This document shows positions 56,838-64,000 of a stretch of 64,000 nucleotides of DNA, one piece after another. The notes under the pieces are model-generated. The model was not told where the DNA came from and ran no database searches. It was given only the letters and a program-made list of their open reading frames with translations. The DNA is taken from assembly GCA_026415135.1 (NCBI GenBank), contig JAOAHS010000037.1:82260-146259 (forward strand), in the 5' to 3' direction. Positions within the stretch are counted from its first letter, which is position 1. The number at the start of each line of letters is the position of its first letter. The stretch comes from Calditerrivibrio sp. GTDB lineage: Bacteria > Chrysiogenota > Deferribacteres > Deferribacterales > Calditerrivibrionaceae. The position numbers and the translations under genes were made by a program.

Positions 56838-56868
56838 TTGACAAATATATGAATATGTGTATATTTGT
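56838..56868 (+). promoter_or_regulatory. arsR promoter overlapped by a perfect palindromic operator
   Basis: TTGACA (56838-56843), 16-base spacer, TATATT (56860-56865). A perfect 9-bp inverted repeat with arms ACAAATATA (56841-56849) and TATATTTGT (56860-56868), ten bases apart, covers the spacer and the -10 box, as expected for an ArsR/SmtB-type repressor site that controls its own gene. The spacing resembles SmtB-family operators. Confidence 0.6.
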
Positions 56869-56883
56869 ATAGTGGAGGTAAGT

Positions 56884-57147
56884 ATGGATATTAAATTATT
56901 GGCTGAACAATTAAAAGTGTTGGGGCATCCTGTTAGATTAAACATTGTGATGGGGCTTTTAAATAATGAATGTTCCGTTACTAAGATAAGTGAGGGGCTT
57001 AATATGTCCCAAGCTGCTGTGAGTAGGCACTTATCTTTGCTAAGGAATTTTGATATAGTTGAGGGTAGGCGAAATGGTAATCAGATATGTTATTATCTAA
57101 AGGATACCAATATACTGAAAATGATAAAGGCTTTGATGGAGGATTAG
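56884..57147 (+). CDS. ArsR-family transcriptional regulator
   Basis: 87 residues from ATG 56884 with GGAGG upstream. Winged helix with recognition helix MSQAAVSRHLSLLRN (41-55). It has two cysteines, C30 and C69. C30 falls where classic ArsR has its CVC pair, but the second Cys of that motif is Val, so the arsenic site is incomplete; a thiol- or other metal-sensing mode is possible. First gene of the efflux operon, and its own promoter holds a palindrome (56841-56868). Confidence 0.9.
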   Translation: MDIKLLAEQLKVLGHPVRLNIVMGLLNNECSVTKISEGLNMSQAAVSRHLSLLRNFDIVEGRRNGNQICYYLKDTNILKMIKALMED

Positions 57148-58452
57148 ATGAAGAGGTTTTTTGCTGTTGTTACATTTTTGGGTATCTCTTTTATGTCATA
57201 CGCAGGGCAGATATCCTTTGAAGATGCAAAAAAGATATTATTGGAGAAAAATGGCATCATTAAATCTTACGCAGAAGAGCTAAACTCTTCCAAGTATCGT
57301 GTAGAGCAAGCTAAGAGCGGATTTATGCCTAAGTTGAATATATCTGAAACTTTTATAAGCAGTGATGAACCAGCCACAGCTGCTTTCTCAAAGATTTCAC
57401 AGGGAAGCTTCACCTCTGCTTATATGGCTACTATGGCTGATCCTGATAGGGTGAAAAACTTTGAAACAAAGGTGGAACTGATACAGCCTATATTTCTTCA
57501 AGGGAAAGTTTATTTCGGGTTTAAACAGGCAGAAGAGATGAAAAAAGCATCTGAAAGGGTATTTGATGCGGTTAAACAAGAACTAATTTTTAATCTTATT
57601 AGAGCATATTACGGTAAGGCTTTAGCCGATAAGGGGATAGAAGTGACTGAGAAGTCCTTACAGAGGACAAAAAAGTATAGGGATATGACAGAAGAGTTTT
57701 ACAAGAATGGCTTATTGGTAAAGAGTGACCTTTATGTGGCTGAGTCAAGACTCAGTTTAAATGAAAGCTATCTTGCTGAAGCGAAGAAACATTCCTTAGT
57801 GGCAGAAGCAAATTTACAGAGACTATTGGACAGCGATGAAAAATTTACTGTTATATGGAGTGATCTGCCGCTTAAGATGGATAGGAGTTTGGATGAGTTT
57901 TTACAGGCGGCACTTACCAATAGAAGGGATCTTAAAGCACTGGAGAACTATTCAAAAGTTCAGGAGATGGAGTATAAGAAGAGCAGTTGGAGCTATTACC
58001 CTGAGGTGGTGGCCTTTGCAAACTACAAGATGAACGATTCCTCATTTTTAGGAGACTCTGGCAAAGGCTTTACAGTTGGTGCTATGGTTAATTTCAATAT
58101 TTTTAGTGGTTTTAAGGATTTAAACAAGATAAAAGAAGAAAAGAGTAAGAAAATAGCCCTTGACTACAGGATAGTAGACAAAAAAAATGAGATCAAATCT
58201 GAAGTAAAGGATGCTTTCTATGCTGTGCAGGCAGCTGAAAAGAAGATTGAGGCCATGAAAAAGTCTTTAGATGCTGCCTATGCTGCTTTGAACATAACAG
58301 AGAATAGGTTTAAAGAGGGCTTGGCAAAGGTAACTGATCTTTTGGATAGAGAAGTAGATGTAAAAAATGCAGAACTTGCTCTTTATAATGCTGAATATGA
58401 GCTTTTAGAGAGTAAAGCAAGGCTTTATAAAGCTGCTGGTATACTCGAATAA
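57148..58452 (+). CDS. TolC-family outer membrane efflux protein
   Basis: 434 residues, signal peptide about 1-19 (ending SYAG), then the two internally repeated helical hairpin/barrel halves of the OEP family (for example AYYGKALADKGIEVTEKSLQ and DAFYAVQAAEKKIEAMKKSL in equivalent places). It starts directly after the arsR stop and leads the TolC-MFP-RND set. Confidence 0.92.
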   Translation: MKRFFAVVTFLGISFMSYAGQISFEDAKKILLEKNGIIKSYAEELNSSKYRVEQAKSGFMPKLNISETFISSDEPATAAFSKISQGSFTSAYMATMADPDRVKNFETKVELIQPIFLQGKVYFGFKQAEEMKKASERVFDAVKQELIFNLIRAYYGKALADKGIEVTEKSLQRTKKYRDMTEEFYKNGLLVKSDLYVAESRLSLNESYLAEAKKHSLVAEANLQRLLDSDEKFTVIWSDLPLKMDRSLDEFLQAALTNRRDLKALENYSKVQEMEYKKSSWSYYPEVVAFANYKMNDSSFLGDSGKGFTVGAMVNFNIFSGFKDLNKIKEEKSKKIALDYRIVDKKNEIKSEVKDAFYAVQAAEKKIEAMKKSLDAAYAALNITENRFKEGLAKVTDLLDREVDVKNAELALYNAEYELLESKARLYKAAGILE

Positions 58453-58475
58453 TAAAGAAATTTAGGAGGATATAG

Positions 58476-59645
58476 ATGATCAAATATTTATCATTAATTT
58501 TAGTAGCTTTTGTGATTGCTTGTGGTGGAAGTAAGGATGAAAAAAAGAACCAACCACAACCCCAGACCCACAAGGTGGCATTTTATCAGGTGACAAAGGA
58601 GCAGGTCCCTGTTGTGAGGGAGTTTTCTGGTACTGTATCTGCTGAAGAGATGGCATCCATCGGTCCGAAAGTTATGGGGTATATAACAAGGATAAACTAT
58701 GCAGAAGGGCAGAGTTTCAAAAAGGGTGCAGTATTGGTTGAGATCAGTAGCCCTGAAATACTCGAAAAGGTAAAGTTTGCAGAAGCTACTGTAGCTGAGG
58801 CTGAGAATGCAATAGCTCAAGGTGAGATAGGTTTGAAGCTGGCTCAGGATCAGCTAAGACAGGCTGAAGCCCAGTATGAGCTTGCAGAAAAAACATATAA
58901 AAGGTACAAAAATCTATTGACTACTGAAAGCATCAGTAAACATGAATTTGATCAAGTGGAAGCCCAATACAAGGTTGCCCTTGAGGGTAAAGCCTCTGCA
59001 GAAAGGGCAGTTAAATTGGCTCAGGAGAGGATAAATCAGGCAAAGACTAAAAAGAATCAGGCTTTGGCAGGTAAAAATGAGGCTTTGGCTTACTCAAGCT
59101 TTACAAAGATTGTAGCTCCTTTTGATGGAGTAGTGTTGGAGAAACTTATAGATGTGGGGAATTTGGCTGCACCTGGACAGCCGGTAATAAAAATAGGAAG
59201 TAACAGAAATGTGATATATGCAAATATATCAGAATCTATGTTTGGTAAGGTAAAAGTGGGGCAACAGATCAATGTTAAGTCAGAAAGTCTTAATAAAGAT
59301 TTTACTGTTAAAGTACTTGAGATATCTCCTAATATCGATCCAGCAACAAGAAATTTTAAAATAAAGCTTTCTTCCGATAAAAGTTTGCCAGTAGGAGCCT
59401 ATGTGACGATAAGCTTACATGATGGAACCAAAGAGGGTATATTTATTCCTAAAAAAGCGATTGTGACGAGAGGTCAGATTGTAGCTGTATTTGTAAACAA
59501 CGGTGGTAAGGCTGACATGAGGATTATTAAGACAGGCGAAGAGCGTGATGGAAAAGTAGAAGTGTTAAGCGGACTTTCTGGTAATGAGAAAATAGTGCTT
59601 GACAAGGTAGATATGATAAAGACAGGTGATATGTTGGAGGGCTAA
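58476..59645 (+). CDS. RND efflux periplasmic adaptor (membrane fusion lipoprotein)
   Basis: 389 residues. Lipoprotein signal with lipobox ending VIAC (Cys at about 16). Biotinyl-lipoyl-like halves (MGYITRINYAEGQSFKKGAVL and KIVAPFDGVVLEKLIDVG), a long helical hairpin (about 95-190), then beta-barrel and membrane-proximal domains. It bridges the RND pump and TolC. AGGAGG lies just before the start. Confidence 0.93.
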   Translation: MIKYLSLILVAFVIACGGSKDEKKNQPQPQTHKVAFYQVTKEQVPVVREFSGTVSAEEMASIGPKVMGYITRINYAEGQSFKKGAVLVEISSPEILEKVKFAEATVAEAENAIAQGEIGLKLAQDQLRQAEAQYELAEKTYKRYKNLLTTESISKHEFDQVEAQYKVALEGKASAERAVKLAQERINQAKTKKNQALAGKNEALAYSSFTKIVAPFDGVVLEKLIDVGNLAAPGQPVIKIGSNRNVIYANISESMFGKVKVGQQINVKSESLNKDFTVKVLEISPNIDPATRNFKIKLSSDKSLPVGAYVTISLHDGTKEGIFIPKKAIVTRGQIVAVFVNNGGKADMRIIKTGEERDGKVEVLSGLSGNEKIVLDKVDMIKTGDMLEG

Positions 59646-62600
59646 ATGGAGCTTTTTGATAAAGAAAACAGGGTATGTAAAGTAGATCCAGAGAAAGAGG
59701 TTGAGATCGTCAAGTATGGCTTAGCAGAAAAGCTTGCCAAAGCTTTCTTGAGGTCAAAAATAACCCCTCTTCTGGTTATAGCGACACTTTTTATAGGGAT
59801 AATGTCTGTAATTTTTACACCAAAGGAAGAAGAACCTCAGATAATAGTACCGATGGTAGATATATTTGTTCCATATCCTGGAGCTAAAGCTAAGGATGTG
59901 GAGAAGAAGGTTGTTGAGCCTTTGTCAAAGCTTATGTGGGAAATTCCAGGTGTAGAATATGTATATGCCACTGCTATGAATGACGTTGGAATGGTAACTG
60001 TCAGATTTAAAGTAGGTGAAGATGAAGAAAAGAGTATCACAAAACTGAAAACAAAGATCGATTACAACATGGACAGAATGCCCCAAGGGGTCATGATGCC
60101 CATTATTAAAAAGATGTCTATAGATGATGTCCCCCAGTTATCCATTACCTTTTATTCGAAAGATTTGGAAGGTTCTAGGCTAAGGGATATTGCTGCTGAA
60201 GTGGAGCAGAGGATAAAGGAGATAGAGGATATTTCAGAAACTAAGATAATAGGTGGATACAAGCGTATCATAAAGATCGAACCCAATATCAATACCCTAA
60301 AGGCTTATAATTTGGATCTATTTAGATTGTATGGTGCTTTGTCTATGTCAAATCTATCGCTAAATGCAGGTGAGATAACTGACAAGGACAAGAATATCTA
60401 TGTATCTGGTGGAGGATTTTTTAAATCAGCTGAAGAGATCGGTAATGTAGTAGTATCTGTTTTTAATGGTAAAGCAGTTTATTTAAAAGACGTAGCAAAA
60501 GTGTCCGATACCACAGAAACACCTGAGCAATATCATTTGATAGGCTTTAATCAGGCACAGACCACGGACAAGTTTCAGGCTGTGACCCTTTCCATTTCAA
60601 AAAGAAAAGGGAGCGACTCAGTTGTGGTTTCTGATAAGGTTTTGGAAAAAATACAAAGCTTGAAGGGTTATGTGATACCATCAAATGTTGAAGTAAAAAT
60701 CACAAGAAACTATGGTGAGACAGCCTATGAAAAGGTAAAGACGCTGATGGAACACCTTATAGGTGCCATTGTAGCGGTTATTATAGTTATGACCATTACT
60801 ATGGGTTGGAGAGCGGGGTTGGTTGTTTTTGTCGCTCTGCCTGTGACCTTTGCTTTGACACTTTTTGTTTACTATATGTTTGATTATACCCTGAATAGAG
60901 TTACACTTTTTGCTCTGATTTTTGTGGCCGGTTTAGTGGTGGACGATGCCATAATAATTGTGGAAAATATGGAAAGACATTTTAAAATAGCCAAAAAGAA
61001 CCTGCTAGAAAGAGCTATAAGAGCAGTTGGGGAAGTGGGTAACCCAACGATTTTAGCCACAATTACTGTAATTGTTGCTATATATCCAATGGCGTTTGTA
61101 AGGGGTCTTATGGGGCCTTATATGAAACCTATGCCTATTGGGGCTTCTTTGGCTATGATATTTTCACTATTTGTTGCCCTAATTATAACACCATGGCTTG
61201 CTTATAAACTCCTTGCAGGACATACAAAAGTGGAGCATGAGGTAGATGAAGAGGAGTATATAAAATCTACCAAATTGTACAGGGTGTACAACAAAATTTT
61301 GGTTCCACTTATGGAAAAGGTATCATATAGGGTTGTGTTTACACTTATAATGTTGGGCTTGTTTTTCGGTGCTTTTATATTTATTCCCACAAAGCTGGTC
61401 GTTATGAAGATGTTACCGTTTGATAATAAAAACGAATTACAGATTATCATAGATATGCCAGAAGGAACTCCACTGGAAAAAACCACATGGGTAGCAAATG
61501 AGATTGGTAACTATCTTAGTACGGTAAAAGAGGTGGAAAACTATCAGATATATTCAGGTATAGCGGCACCACATAACTTTAATGGGCTTGTGCGTCACTA
61601 TTTTCTAAGAAAAGGTGCTAATGTAGCTGATATCCAAGTAAATTTTGTGGACAAGTCTAAGAGAAAGTTACAAAGCCATGACCTAACTAAACTTTTAAGG
61701 GAGCCGGTGCAAAAGATAGGTGCTAAGTATGGTGCGAACATAAAGATGGCCGAAATACCGCCCGGACCTCCAGTCTTATCCACATTAGTTGCCGAGATAT
61801 ATGGTCCCACGGAGGAGGATAGAATAACAGCAGCCAAAATGATTAAAGAGGTTTTTTTGAAAACAGATGGTGTGGTTGATATAGATTGGTATGTGGAGGA
61901 CGATCTTAAAGAATATGAATTTAGTGTCAATAGGGAAAAGGCTGCCTTAAACGGTATCTCCACAGAGATGTTATCTAAGACACTGTACATGGCTTTATCT
62001 GGTATGAAAGTGGGGCTTTTGCATAACAGTGAAAATAGAGAGGGTGTGGACATTGTTATAAAACTCCCTGAAGAACAGAGGAATAAATTGGATATTATAA
62101 AAGATGTAAACATAGTATCCATGACTGGAAGAATGGTGCCAATGAGTGAGCTTGTGACAATTAGGGAAAAAATAAAAGACAAACCTTTGTATTCAAAAAA
62201 TAATCTACCTGTTGTATATGTTGTGGCAGATGTGGCTGGCAAAGAGGAAAGTCCTGTATATGCAATGTTAAAAATGAAAGGTGAGATAGCCAAACTTAGG
62301 TATAAAGGTGAGGAGATAAAACAATACTGGACAGGTATGCCAGAAAAGACAGATAAGGTCTCTATGAAGTGGGATGGTGAATGGCAAGTGACTTATGAGG
62401 TGTTTAGAGATCTTGGGCTTGCTTTTGCTGCGGTTATAATTATAATGTACTTTGTACTTGTTGGTTGGTTTAGATCCTTTGTTACACCAATTATCATGCT
62501 CATACCGATACCTTTGAGTTTGCTTGGTATTATACCGGGGCATTTCCTCTTTGGTGAATTCTTTACTGCTACCAGCATGATAGGTTTTATAGCTCTTGCA

Positions 62601-62906
62601 GGGATTATGGTGAGAAATGCAGTACTTTTGATAGATTTTATAGAAGCTAGTATAGAAAAGGGTAAAGACATAAAAGATGCTGTGGTTGAGGCTGGGGCAA
62701 TTAGGACTAGACCAGTTGTTTTAACAACAATTGCTGTTATAACAGGTGCATTGTTTATGTTGCCAGATCCTATTTTTGCGGGTCTTGGTGTTTCTTTGAT
62801 CACTGGGGCTGTGGTATCAACGATACTTACCCTTGTTATTATACCGCTTACCTACTATTTTTACCATATATGGTTCGGAAAGGAAAAATTTTATCAGGAG
62901 GTGTGA
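59646..62906 (+). CDS. RND-family efflux transporter
   Basis: 1086 residues, full length with twelve helices and two large periplasmic loops. TM4 carries the proton-relay pair in GLVVDDAIIIVENMER (near residue 430). Two adjacent acidic residues there fit the hydrophobe/organic HAE group rather than the heavy-metal CzcA group. N-terminus is unusually extended (about 45 residues before TM1) and begins KENRVCKVDPEKEV. It starts the base after the adaptor stop. Substrate unknown. Confidence 0.93.
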   Translation: MELFDKENRVCKVDPEKEVEIVKYGLAEKLAKAFLRSKITPLLVIATLFIGIMSVIFTPKEEEPQIIVPMVDIFVPYPGAKAKDVEKKVVEPLSKLMWEIPGVEYVYATAMNDVGMVTVRFKVGEDEEKSITKLKTKIDYNMDRMPQGVMMPIIKKMSIDDVPQLSITFYSKDLEGSRLRDIAAEVEQRIKEIEDISETKIIGGYKRIIKIEPNINTLKAYNLDLFRLYGALSMSNLSLNAGEITDKDKNIYVSGGGFFKSAEEIGNVVVSVFNGKAVYLKDVAKVSDTTETPEQYHLIGFNQAQTTDKFQAVTLSISKRKGSDSVVVSDKVLEKIQSLKGYVIPSNVEVKITRNYGETAYEKVKTLMEHLIGAIVAVIIVMTITMGWRAGLVVFVALPVTFALTLFVYYMFDYTLNRVTLFALIFVAGLVVDDAIIIVENMERHFKIAKKNLLERAIRAVGEVGNPTILATITVIVAIYPMAFVRGLMGPYMKPMPIGASLAMIFSLFVALIITPWLAYKLLAGHTKVEHEVDEEEYIKSTKLYRVYNKILVPLMEKVSYRVVFTLIMLGLFFGAFIFIPTKLVVMKMLPFDNKNELQIIIDMPEGTPLEKTTWVANEIGNYLSTVKEVENYQIYSGIAAPHNFNGLVRHYFLRKGANVADIQVNFVDKSKRKLQSHDLTKLLREPVQKIGAKYGANIKMAEIPPGPPVLSTLVAEIYGPTEEDRITAAKMIKEVFLKTDGVVDIDWYVEDDLKEYEFSVNREKAALNGISTEMLSKTLYMALSGMKVGLLHNSENREGVDIVIKLPEEQRNKLDIIKDVNIVSMTGRMVPMSELVTIREKIKDKPLYSKNNLPVVYVVADVAGKEESPVYAMLKMKGEIAKLRYKGEEIKQYWTGMPEKTDKVSMKWDGEWQVTYEVFRDLGLAFAAVIIIMYFVLVGWFRSFVTPIIMLIPIPLSLLGIIPGHFLFGEFFTATSMIGFIALAGIMVRNAVLLIDFIEASIEKGKDIKDAVVEAGAIRTRPVVLTTIAVITGALFMLPDPIFAGLGVSLITGAVVSTILTLVIIPLTYYFYHIWFGKEKFYQEV

Positions 62907-62907
62907 T

Positions 62908-63099
62908 ATGACAGTAGAAAGATGGATTAGAGTGTTTGCAGGTTTTTTTGTAGTGGTATCGACACTTTTAGGTTTATTTCACAATAAATGGTGGTTTGCG
63001 TTTACAATATTTGTTGGATTAAACCTTTTTCAGTACGGATTTACAAATTTTTGCCCATTAGCTAAGATATTAAAAGCAATTGGAATAAAAGAACAATAA
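62908..63099 (+). CDS. DUF2892-family small membrane protein
   Basis: 63 residues with AGGAGGTG upstream; the ATG is one base after the RND stop. Two hydrophobic segments (about 7-23 and 29-46) and the FCPLAKILKAIGI ending with a cysteine, as in DUF2892 (PF11127). Such domains are often fused to rhodaneses, hinting at sulfur or redox chemistry. Its place as the last gene of the efflux operon suggests a linked role. Confidence 0.85.
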   Translation: MTVERWIRVFAGFFVVVSTLLGLFHNKWWFAFTIFVGLNLFQYGFTNFCPLAKILKAIGIKEQ

Positions 63100-63108
63100 T
63101 GGTTTTTG

Positions 63109-63134
63109 CCCCAGCCAATTGTAAATGGCTGGGG
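63109..63134. terminator. G/C-rich hairpin between convergent genes
   Basis: Perfect 9-bp stem CCCCAGCCA / TGGCTGGGG (63109-63117 and 63126-63134), the most G/C-rich structure in the region, between the DUF2892 gene and the pseudopilin gene. No T run follows directly on either strand, so termination is likely but not certain. Confidence 0.6.
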
Positions 63135-63150
63135 TATCATTAAAATTTTG

Positions 63151-63615
63151 TTATTTTGCATTACAGGAGTTATTGTTATATTTTCCTAAAGCTATTCTAC
63201 CATAAGATATTACTACGCAGTCATAAGCTGAGTCTGAAATTTCTTTTGCTCTGATGTGCCCCTGGTAGTCTGCAAAACCATTTTTATCAAATCTAAAAAT
63301 ATCGTTAGAGCCATTGCTTGAAGGTATAAAAGGGTTTTGTAGTTTGAGTTGAAGAATGTAACCATTTGTTATGTTTGAATCGTTGTCCATTATAGCAGTG
63401 GTATTATCAGGACCTAATATTCTTATTATTTTGTTTTCTTTTTCTGTAAAACCAAGCACCCTGGCTTGTATGGCTAATGAATATAAGTTGTAAGTATCGT
63501 TTTCGATGGAGACTTTTTTGGATAATTTATTATAATAATAAACACTAACGCCGATTATAAGTGATAAAATAAATATTACAATTATTAACTCCAAAAGTGT
63601 CATCCCTCTTAACAT
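63151..63615 (-). CDS. Type IV pilin-like / pseudopilin protein
   Basis: 154 residues. Prepilin cleavage site G|MTLLE after a four-residue leader (MLRG), followed by a hydrophobic helix (LELIIVIFILSLIIGVSVYY) and a soluble domain with few features. E5 of the mature protein is present. The single gene without a secretion or pilus cluster around it makes a minor pseudopilin or a FimT/GspH-like role plausible. Processing would need the prepilin peptidase at 1-626. Cysteines near the C-terminus (DCVVIS, NSCNAK) may form a disulfide, as in many pilins. Confidence 0.8.
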   Translation of the reverse strand: MLRGMTLLELIIVIFILSLIIGVSVYYYNKLSKKVSIENDTYNLYSLAIQARVLGFTEKENKIIRILGPDNTTAIMDNDSNITNGYILQLKLQNPFIPSSNGSNDIFRFDKNGFADYQGHIRAKEISDSAYDCVVISYGRIALGKYNNNSCNAK

Positions 63616-63693
63616 AAAAAAGTATTACTCTCCGTATTATATAATAGATTATACAAATTTGTGTAAATATATTCAAGTGTTTTTAGTCATTTA

Positions 63694-64000
63694 TTAGAGT
63701 TTTATCCAACAGATGTTTTTTACATTTTTATCATTACTATCAAACTCTATACCCACAAGGTATATATCCTTACCCATTGAAAGATATTTCTCATAATACC
63801 TTTTACCCTTTATTTGCTCCAATGCCCCACCCTCATCAACCTTAAACTCCATCATATACACCACATCTGGAAATATAAGCGTCAGATCTATCCTACCTTT
63901 ATTCGTAACATCCTCTCCTATCACCTCCACACCCATACCCTTCATGTACGCATAAAACACTGACACATAATAACCCTCCCTCTCATACATCCGGTTATGC
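63694..64000 (-). CDS. AAA-ATPase-like / PD-(D/E)XK nuclease gene, 5' part beyond window edge
   Basis: C-terminal 102 residues of a gene that continues past the right edge; the frame is open to the last base (HNRMYEREGYYVSVFYAYM). PD-(D/E)XK core: GEDVTNKGRIDLTLIFPDVVY, then MEFKVDEGG (D...ExK), and the family end GKDIYLVGIEFD. Same family as the pseudogene at 13638-14352; that copy has FEFK and YLVGINF at the same places. Biochemical role of these proteins is not established; they occur in many copies in some genomes. Confidence 0.8.
   Translation of the reverse strand, partial: HNRMYEREGYYVSVFYAYMKGMGVEVIGEDVTNKGRIDLTLIFPDVVYMMEFKVDEGGALEQIKGKRYYEKYLSMGKDIYLVGIEFDSNDKNVKNICWIKL

Noticed and set aside
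61598..62293. 231-residue open frame on the minus strand inside the RND gene
   Set aside because: It is antisense to a well-conserved RND transporter, has no ribosome site and encodes a low-complexity Ser/Thr-rich product.

Overview
The window looks like a chromosomal stretch of an AT-rich, flagellated Gram-negative bacterium. The outer-membrane genes (lpxD, fabZ, lpxA, lpxI, bamA, skp, lptD), a flagellar operon, short-form hisG, thyX and a rubredoxin/flavodiiron pair, together with strong A/T bias, would fit a Deferribacterota-type anaerobe or microaerophile such as Calditerrivibrio or Deferribacter. That placement is an inference from gene content and composition. No rRNA or tRNA gene was seen.

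Layout. Positions 1-13507 (minus strand) form one tightly packed run: rpmE, thyX, a DUF1385 membrane protein, prfA, prmC, murA, hisG, bamA, skp, lpxD, fabZ, lpxA, a Gfo/Idh oxidoreductase, lpxI, cheX and a prepilin peptidase cut by the window edge. A promoter is visible before rpmE. Positions 13638-14352 hold a decayed AAA-ATPase/PD-(D/E)XK gene; an apparently intact relative enters at the right edge (63694-64000). Positions 14442-18170 are an mgtA-mgtC magnesium locus with a leader of about 320 nt that can fold into competing structures. Positions 18364-21013 hold a protein related to PEP-utilising enzymes but without an ATP-grasp domain, overlapping an ADP-ribosylglycohydrolase gene. Positions 21010-25345 (minus) carry sua5, tatA/B, tatC, moaA and a LarA-family gene.

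Positions 25425-32244 (plus) are the flagellar basal-body and export operon flgB-flgC-fliE-fliF-fliG-fliH-fliI-fliJ-motE. It runs into a methyltransferase, a U32 peptidase, ligA, a PPDK/PEP-synthase regulatory protein and a DedA protein. A TSUP transporter lies on the minus strand. Then come accD, folC, lptD, a sugar-nucleotide epimerase-like gene, a secreted unknown, a DHH phosphoesterase, rubredoxin and a flavodiiron protein. Positions 46988-51359 (minus) carry mscS, a SPOR-domain protein, argS and sfsA. A lytic transglycosylase follows on the plus strand.

Positions 52112-63099 are the most unusual accessory block. A divergent promoter region with a perfect 9-bp palindromic operator separates two operons. 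The minus operon has a double-NosL-domain protein, a small membrane protein, an FtsX-like permease, an ABC ATPase, an eight-helix membrane protein with cysteine motifs on one face, and a small exported protein. The plus operon has an ArsR-family regulator followed by TolC, a membrane-fusion lipoprotein, an RND pump and a DUF2892 protein. The shared regulatory region suggests one envelope stress, metal or thiol-redox response. The window ends with a pseudopilin gene and the PD-(D/E)XK gene.
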